This document shows, in pieces, positions 59,023-64,000 of a DNA stretch of 64,000 nt. Within the stretch, counting starts at the first letter, position 1. The number at the start of each line of letters is the position of its first letter. Under the pieces are notes generated by a model. It was not told the origin of the DNA. It made no database searches and was given only the letters and a program-made list of their open reading frames with translations. The stretch spans positions 310,001 through 374,000 of the forward strand of contig OZ251231.1 of assembly GCA_965240325.2 (NCBI GenBank). The letters are read 5' to 3'. The position numbers and the translations under genes were made by a program. Source of the DNA: Rebecca billardiae RCC1528. Lineage: Eukaryota > Haptophyta.

Positions 59023-60945
59023 ATGGCAGGGTTCGTCGTTCGTCGTCGTCGGCGGCGGCGCTCCTGGCGCCACCACTGCCTGCTCGCGGCCCTCCTCCTC
59101 CTCGGCGCGGCGCACGGCGGTGCCAGCGGAGGCGCACGCGCGCTGTCGTCCTTACCGGCGCCCGGCAGCACCGCGCCCGAGCGCGGCGCCGACCCGTGCC
59201 ACGCCGCGCGGCTGGGCGGGGGCTCGCGCGTGCTCGTGGTTGCCCTGACGTCGACGTCGAACGGGCCGGGCCTACTGCCGCAGTACGCGACCGACCTGCA
59301 CGGCGCGGGATGGGAGGTGGGCGTGCTGATCTCTCGGCACCAGGCGAGCCGGCACAGCCCCTGGAACGGCCTGTGGAACACCTCGTCGTCGACTAACCCG
59401 ATCCGGTACGCTCGCACGCCACGGGACGGTCTCCCGGAAGCAAGCGCGCTCGAGGCGGCCATCGTGGAGTGGGCGCCGGCCATCGTGCTGGCGGACTACC
59501 GCACGTCGACGCTGCTGATGATCCGGGTAGTCAGTAGGCTCGAGGCCCTGAGCACGCGCACGCAGGCGCAGGAGCGCGCGCTCGCCACGCTTGTCTGCTC
59601 GCTCCCGCGCGCACGCGAGCACTGGGCGCGGCACACAGACAAGCTGCGCACACTCAAGCTGGCGGCGAAGCTCCGGCTACCGTTGGCGTGGCAGACGACG
59701 CTCAAGCCATCGTCCGTGGCCCGCGTGGGCACGGCCGAGCTCGAGCAGCTCGCGCAGCGCCTGCCGCTCGTCGCCAAGACCACTGCCGACAGCGCCGGCA
59801 GGGGCGTGCACATCTGCCGCACGGCACCGCAGCTGCGCGAGGCGCTGCGGCGTGCAGCCAAGGGCAGGACGAGCCTGCTGCTGGAGGCGTGGGTGCAGGG
59901 CGTGTCGGTGGAGTGGGTGGGCGCGGCGGTCGACGGCGAGGTGGTCGCTGGCTTCGGCTACGTCCCTCTCGCGTACGCAGGCGAGACGGGCGCGGGCCTG
60001 ATGTCGCGCACGGCCAACCTGCCCGAGGCGGCGCGCGTGTTTAGCGCGCTGGTGCGCGCGCTCGGCTTCACCGGCGTCGCGCAGCTCGACTTTCGGATCG
60101 AGCATGGCTCGGGGCGCACGCTGCTCATCGACCCGAACATGCGCTTATCCCCGGCTATCGGCCTCCCTGGCGCGGTGCTGGGCCTGCCCACGGGGCCCCT
60201 CGAGGCGCTGCGCGCGCGCGTGCAACAGGGCGCGCCACCCCCGGGCCGCACGGCGCGCACTTCGGCGGGGACTCCAGTGGTGCCCCCGCTGGTGCACGCG
60301 GTCAACGCCTATTCAATCTACTCGTTCTCAACGGAGCAGCGGCTGTGGCCGCTCGCGTACTGCGCCGACGTGTGGACGCAGACGCCGTGGCCGATGGTGT
60401 GGCGCGGCGCCGTCGCGCCCCAGCTCGCCGCAGACGGTGCCGCGTGCACACTCCGGTACTCGGCCGACCCGCCGACGGCTGTGCTGCGGCAGCGCTGCCC
60501 GGCCGGCGGTCCCGCGGACGGCTCGTGTCGCGGGCGCTGCGAGCCGCTCGCGCCCGCCGTGCCCGGGGTGCTCCCAGCCGACTGCACGCGCCTCGCTCAA
60601 GCTTGGTGTGAGCAGATCTTCGACTGGGTGCGAGCGCACTCGTCGTGCGCGCCCGCTGGCTCGGTCGCGCACCTGCGGCGCAATCTCGAGCTCGCGTCAG
60701 GAGAGCCCGTGCTGCTGTGCGGCGGGCCGGCGGCCGAGGCGGCCGAGGCCGGCGCGGGTGGTGCGGTGGCTACTGGCCGCCACGCGGATGCCGACGCCGG
60801 ACTGCTGCGCCAGCACATCAGCACCGCCAGCACTTTGTCGGATGCTGACCTGCTGATGGCGGGCGACTACGCGCCGCGGCGGCAGTGGCAGCGGTATTGG
60901 AATCTGTCAGAGGCGACGTACCACAGTAGTGGGAGTCGACGCTGA
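59023..60945 (+). CDS. ATP-grasp fold protein with secretory leader (paralogue 2)
   Basis: 640 aa from the ATG at 59023 (MAGFVVRRR), followed by the leader CLLAALLLLGAAHGGASG. The N-terminal domain starts RVLVVALTSTSNGPGLLPQYA and continues AGWEVGVLISRH. The ATP-grasp domain shows LPLVAKTTADSAGRGVHICR (Lys plus Gly-rich loop), LLLEAWVQGVSVEWVGAAVDG, ARVFSALVRALGFTGVAQLDFRI, and LLIDPNMRLSP, the Mg-binding D-x-N end of the fold. A C-terminal Cys-rich module (CPAGGPADGSCRGRCEPL...CTRLAQAWCEQIFDW) follows. An ATP-dependent carboxylate ligase in a secretory or organellar compartment is unusual. It is nearly identical to the inverted copy at 61143-63029. Single exon. Confidence 0.72.
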   Translation: MAGFVVRRRRRRRSWRHHCLLAALLLLGAAHGGASGGARALSSLPAPGSTAPERGADPCHAARLGGGSRVLVVALTSTSNGPGLLPQYATDLHGAGWEVGVLISRHQASRHSPWNGLWNTSSSTNPIRYARTPRDGLPEASALEAAIVEWAPAIVLADYRTSTLLMIRVVSRLEALSTRTQAQERALATLVCSLPRAREHWARHTDKLRTLKLAAKLRLPLAWQTTLKPSSVARVGTAELEQLAQRLPLVAKTTADSAGRGVHICRTAPQLREALRRAAKGRTSLLLEAWVQGVSVEWVGAAVDGEVVAGFGYVPLAYAGETGAGLMSRTANLPEAARVFSALVRALGFTGVAQLDFRIEHGSGRTLLIDPNMRLSPAIGLPGAVLGLPTGPLEALRARVQQGAPPPGRTARTSAGTPVVPPLVHAVNAYSIYSFSTEQRLWPLAYCADVWTQTPWPMVWRGAVAPQLAADGAACTLRYSADPPTAVLRQRCPAGGPADGSCRGRCEPLAPAVPGVLPADCTRLAQAWCEQIFDWVRAHSSCAPAGSVAHLRRNLELASGEPVLLCGGPAAEAAEAGAGGAVATGRHADADAGLLRQHISTASTLSDADLLMAGDYAPRRQWQRYWNLSEATYHSSGSRR

Positions 60946-63010
60946 TATGTAGTATGTACGACGACATGCAGCCTGCTGAGATATCAATCGGCGGCGTCGG
61001 AGAGTAGTGGCATCCGCGTCGTAACTTGATGTGTCTTGACTGTCTTTAGTCATTGACGAATGATTGATGATGCTGCCGATGACAGTGCCCACCGGCCGCA
61101 CGCGGCAGCAGCGCGGCGAGCACGCGACTACGAGCGCAGGCATCACACGCGTCGACTACTACTGTACACCGGTGTCGCCTCCGACAGATTCCAATACCGA
61201 CGCCACTGCCGGCGACCGGCGCCCGCCATCACCTCGGTGCTGACAGTGTGCGAGCGCAGCCCGTGGGCACCCGCGTAGTGACTGCCATCAGTGCCCAACT
61301 CCGCACCGCCGGTGCCGGCCTCGGCCGTCTCAGCCGTCGGCCCGCCGCACAGCAGCACGGGCTCGCCTGACGCGAGCTCGAGATTGCGCCGCAGGTGCGC
61401 GATCGAGCCAGCGGGCGCGCACGACGAGTGCGCTCGCACCCAGTCGAAGATCTGCTCACACCAAGCTTGAGCGAGGCGCGTGCAGTCGGCTGGGAGCACC
61501 CCGGGCACGGCGGGCGCGAGCGGCTCGCAGCGCCCGCGACACGAGCCGTCCGCGGGACCGCCAGCCGGGCAGCGCTGCCGCAGCACAGCCGTCGGCGGGT
61601 CGGCCGAGTACCGGAGTGTGCACGCGGCACCGTCTGCGGCGAGCTGGGGCGCGACGGCGCCGCGCCACACCATCGGCCACGGCGTCTGCGTCCACACGTC
61701 GGCGCAGTACGCGAGCGGCCACAGCCGCTGCTCCGTTGAGAACGAGTAGACTGGATAGAAGTTGACCGCGTGCACCAGCGGGGGCACCACTGGAGTCCCC
61801 GCCGAAGTGCGCGCCGTGCGGCCCGGGGGTGGCGCGCCCTGTTGCACGCGCGCACGCAGCGCCTCGAGGGGCCCCGTGGGCAGGCCCAGCACCGCGCCAG
61901 GGAGGCCGATGAGCGGGGACAGGCGCATGTTCGGGTCGATGAGCAGCGTGCGCCCCGTGCTCCACTCGATCCGAAAGTCGAGCTGCGCGACGCCGGTGAA
62001 GCCGAGCGCGCGCACCAGCGCGCTAAACACGCGCGCCGCCTCGGGCAGGTTGGCCGTGCGCGACATCAGGCCCGCACCCGTCTCGCCTGCGTACGCGAGA
62101 GGGACGTAGCCGAAGCCAGCGACCACCTCGCCGTCGACCGCCGCGCCCACCCACTCCACCGACACACCCTGCACCCACGCCTCCAGCAGCAGGCTCGTCC
62201 GGCCCTTGGCTGCACGCCGCAGCGCCTCGCGCAGCTGCGGTGCCGTGCGGCAAATGCGCACGCCCCTGCCGGCGCTGTCGAGCGAGGTCTTGGCGACGAG
62301 CGGCAGGCGCTGCGCGAGCTGCTCGAGCTCGGCCGTGCCCACGCGGGCCACGGACGATGGCTTGAGCGTCGTCTGCCACGCCAACGGCAGCCCGAGCTTC
62401 GCCGCCAGCTGGAGTGTGCGCAGCTTGTCCGTGTGCCGCCCCCAGTGCTCGCGTACGCGCGGGAGCGAGCAGACAAGCGTGGCGAGCGCGCGCTCCTGCG
62501 CCTGCGTGCGCGTGCTCAGGGCCTCGAGCCGTTTGGCCACTTGGACCATCAGCAGCGTCGACGTGCGGTAGTCCGCCAGCACGATGGCCGGGGCCCACTC
62601 CACGATGGCCGCCTCGAGCGCGCTCGCTTCCGGGAGACCGTCCCGTGGCGTGCGAGCGTACCGGATCGGGTTAGTCGACGACGAGGTGTTCCACAGGCCG
62701 TTCCTGGGGCCGTGCCGGCTCGCCTGGTGCCGAGAGATCAGCACGCCCACCTCCCATCCCGCGCCGTGCAGGTCGGTCGCGTACTGCGGCAGTAGGCCCG
62801 GCCCGTTCGACGTGGACGCCAGGGCAACCACGAGCACGCGCGAGCCCCCGCCCAGCCGCGCGGCGTGGCACGCGTCGGCGCCGCCCTGGGGCGCGGTGCT
62901 GCCGGGCGCCGATGAGGACGACAGCGTGCGTGCGCCTCCGCTGGCACCGCCGTGCGCCGCGCCGAGGAGGAGGAGGGCCGCGAGCACCAGGCGGCGACTC
63001 CTGATGCATC
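59070..63010. repeat. Inverted duplication of ~1.85 kb, tail-to-tail
   Basis: 59070-60930 and 61170-63010 are inverted copies, nearly identical through most of the coding sequence, separated by about 240 bp. They diverge in the extreme N-terminus, around the C-terminal ~45 codons and in the spacer. Confidence 0.9.
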
Positions 63011-63029
63011 GGCAGTGAGGACTCATCAT
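61143..63029 (-). CDS. ATP-grasp fold protein with secretory leader (paralogue 3)
   Basis: 628 aa from the ATG at 63029 (MMSPHCRCIRSRR) with the same leader core LVLAALLLLGAAHGGASGG as paralogue 2. The ATP-grasp motifs are intact (LPLVAKTSLDSAGRGVRICR; LLIDPNMRLSPLIGLP), as is the C-terminal Cys module. Differences from paralogue 2 are mostly single substitutions (e.g. MVQVAKRLEAL for MIRVVSRLEAL). The last ~45 residues differ more (HYAGAHGLRSHTVSTEVMAGAGRRQW), yet both end RRQWxRYWNLSEATxxxSSxRR. It is convergent with paralogue 2, with 197 bp between stops. Confidence 0.72.
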   Translation of the reverse strand: MMSPHCRCIRSRRLVLAALLLLGAAHGGASGGARTLSSSSAPGSTAPQGGADACHAARLGGGSRVLVVALASTSNGPGLLPQYATDLHGAGWEVGVLISRHQASRHGPRNGLWNTSSSTNPIRYARTPRDGLPEASALEAAIVEWAPAIVLADYRTSTLLMVQVAKRLEALSTRTQAQERALATLVCSLPRVREHWGRHTDKLRTLQLAAKLGLPLAWQTTLKPSSVARVGTAELEQLAQRLPLVAKTSLDSAGRGVRICRTAPQLREALRRAAKGRTSLLLEAWVQGVSVEWVGAAVDGEVVAGFGYVPLAYAGETGAGLMSRTANLPEAARVFSALVRALGFTGVAQLDFRIEWSTGRTLLIDPNMRLSPLIGLPGAVLGLPTGPLEALRARVQQGAPPPGRTARTSAGTPVVPPLVHAVNFYPVYSFSTEQRLWPLAYCADVWTQTPWPMVWRGAVAPQLAADGAACTLRYSADPPTAVLRQRCPAGGPADGSCRGRCEPLAPAVPGVLPADCTRLAQAWCEQIFDWVRAHSSCAPAGSIAHLRRNLELASGEPVLLCGGPTAETAEAGTGGAELGTDGSHYAGAHGLRSHTVSTEVMAGAGRRQWRRYWNLSEATPVYSSSRRV

Positions 63030-64000
63030 TGTCGGCCGCCACGAACTCACGAAGCGATTGGAGATTCATCAAGCGAAAGTGGATGACGAACGATTCATCA
63101 GTGGCCGGCGCCGGAACAAGCCTTTATGGAGCGCTCGTTGGAACTTGACACCGGTTTGGCGCCCGCGCGGCGAGGGCGACGACGGGCGTACACGGGGCCC
63201 GCGGCGGCGGGAAGCGCGCGGGCGCGGCCGAGAACGGCACGGTCCGGACGCCTCTCGCCAGCCGCGGACGCGCACCGCGCCTCCTCCTCGCACGCTGCTA
63301 ACTTGATCCGGGTTGAACGGCGGTTTTGCTGCCGACCAGCTCAAGTTCCACGGCTGGTCAAGGTTCGGCTTGCGACCTCGCCGCTGGTGCTTGCAAGAAG
63401 GTACACAAGTTGGTCGAACTCCCACGCACCCGCTCTGCGCTCGTCGACGCCCTCTGAAGGTGACTCGGGGTGCATGCGGGGCAGTGGAATGCAGTGGTTC
63501 GGCGTTGCCTCTCAGTCGTCCAGCGCGTAGGCCATGTAGCGCGGGTGTGGTGCGCGCATGGCCCGGTAATTCGGTCGCGGCATGTCTGTGTGGGCTGCCC
63601 AAGGCCTGCCGTACCGCAAAGCGAGCGCTCAGGAGCGTGTGCCGACCGTGCCAGCCCCGCCGAGATGGGGCACTTCGCTGGGAAATGCGGTGTCAAGTTC
63701 CACCCCCGCTCAAGTTCCAACGAGCGCTCCATACGCCCGACCGGGTGGTCACTCCCACTGGCGCCTTCGCGCGCTCATGGCGTCCGTGCGCGCGTGTGGG
63801 CTCTCAGGAGGGCGCACGGCTCAGTGTGGCGAGCGGAACGGTCGGTATGGTCAGTACAGTATGGGTGACGAGGTCGACGATGGGCCGGATGGGCTGCCAT
63901 CTGAGGACGAAGTCGGCCCGCTGGAGCTCGACGATCTGGCCGACGGTCGTGATTCCCTTGATCAGATGGCGACAACCGCGCGGACGACGAGACAGTTCAG
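63030..64000. other. Right edge, MITE-like element, no gene seen
   Basis: Beyond the element at 63127-63731 there is no supported gene. The last ~150 bp (63850-64000) are open in the plus frame reading MGDEVDDGPDGLPSEDEVGPLELDDLADG from the ATG at 63861, acidic and coding-like, and could be the start of a gene continuing past the window. Confidence 0.35.
63127..63731. mobile_element. MITE-like element, 22-bp TIRs flanked by TA
   Basis: TGGAGCGCTCGTTGGAACTTGA at the left end recurs in reverse complement at the right end (to 63731), and both ends are flanked by TA (63125-63126; 63732-63733), the target-site pattern of Tc1/mariner-type transposition. The 605-bp body has no transposase frame. 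The right arm contains an internal duplication of GGAACTTGA. Confidence 0.65.

Overview
The window looks like nuclear DNA of a high-GC eukaryotic alga, most likely a haptophyte. The grounds are very GC-rich third codon positions, short GT-AG introns (about 110-600 bp) with a strikingly uniform G|GTGCG donor, dispersed (TA)n and (CA/CG)n repeats, and a gene set that fits a secondary-plastid alga: an EsV-1-7 repeat protein, an alpha-aminoadipate-type saccharopine dehydrogenase, a MATE carrier with a bipartite-looking leader, and GT47 and sulfotransferase enzymes. A pavlovophyte-like genome would fit, but a pelagophyte or other high-GC alga cannot be excluded. No bacterial operons, rRNA, CRISPR array or convincing tRNA were seen.

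Layout. 1-2.3 kb: an EsV-1-7 repeat gene on the minus strand running off the left edge, then a frameshifted sulfotransferase. 3-13.8 kb: a spliced GT-C-like membrane protein (-), a PAQR receptor (+), a phytanoyl-CoA-dioxygenase-like protein (-), a two-exon methylthioribose kinase (+) and a membrane-anchored GH1 glycosidase (+). 14.5-27.1 kb: a GT47 exostosin (+), a four-exon secreted beta-roll (RTX-like) protein (+), a secreted-type ATP-grasp protein (-), an ankyrin/alpha-beta-hydrolase fusion (+), a Pro/Gly-rich surface protein (-) and a MATE transporter (+). 27.1-28.8 kb holds degenerate repeats and a pseudogene. 28.9-37 kb: a second sulfotransferase (+), a beta-thymosin-like small protein (+), a chorein-like/IQ protein (-), a SPRY protein (-) and a small unknown (+). 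37-41.1 kb is gene-poor and contains an 0.8-0.9 kb tandem duplication. 41.2-49.7 kb is one 18-exon gene (-) for a myosin-WW-Tubby fusion of 1453 aa, whose introns are packed with GT/GC repeats. 50-57.6 kb: saccharopine dehydrogenase (+), a gene-poor 2.4 kb, a helical-repeat protein (-) and PrimPol (+). 57.6-64 kb: two TIR-bounded non-autonomous elements flanking an inverted (tail-to-tail) pair of ATP-grasp paralogues.

Many neighbours are head-to-head with short (113-430 bp) shared 5' regions: ATP-grasp/ANK-hydrolase, PhyH/MTR kinase, ARM/PrimPol, myosin/LYS1, SPRY/unknown, and Pro-rich/MATE. Two genes concern the actin cytoskeleton (beta-thymosin-like, myosin). Several act in the secretory pathway (GT47, two sulfotransferases, GT-C-like, RTX-like, three ATP-grasp proteins). 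Splice junctions were worked out by hand from frame, GT/GC-AG borders and family conservation; no RNA evidence was available.
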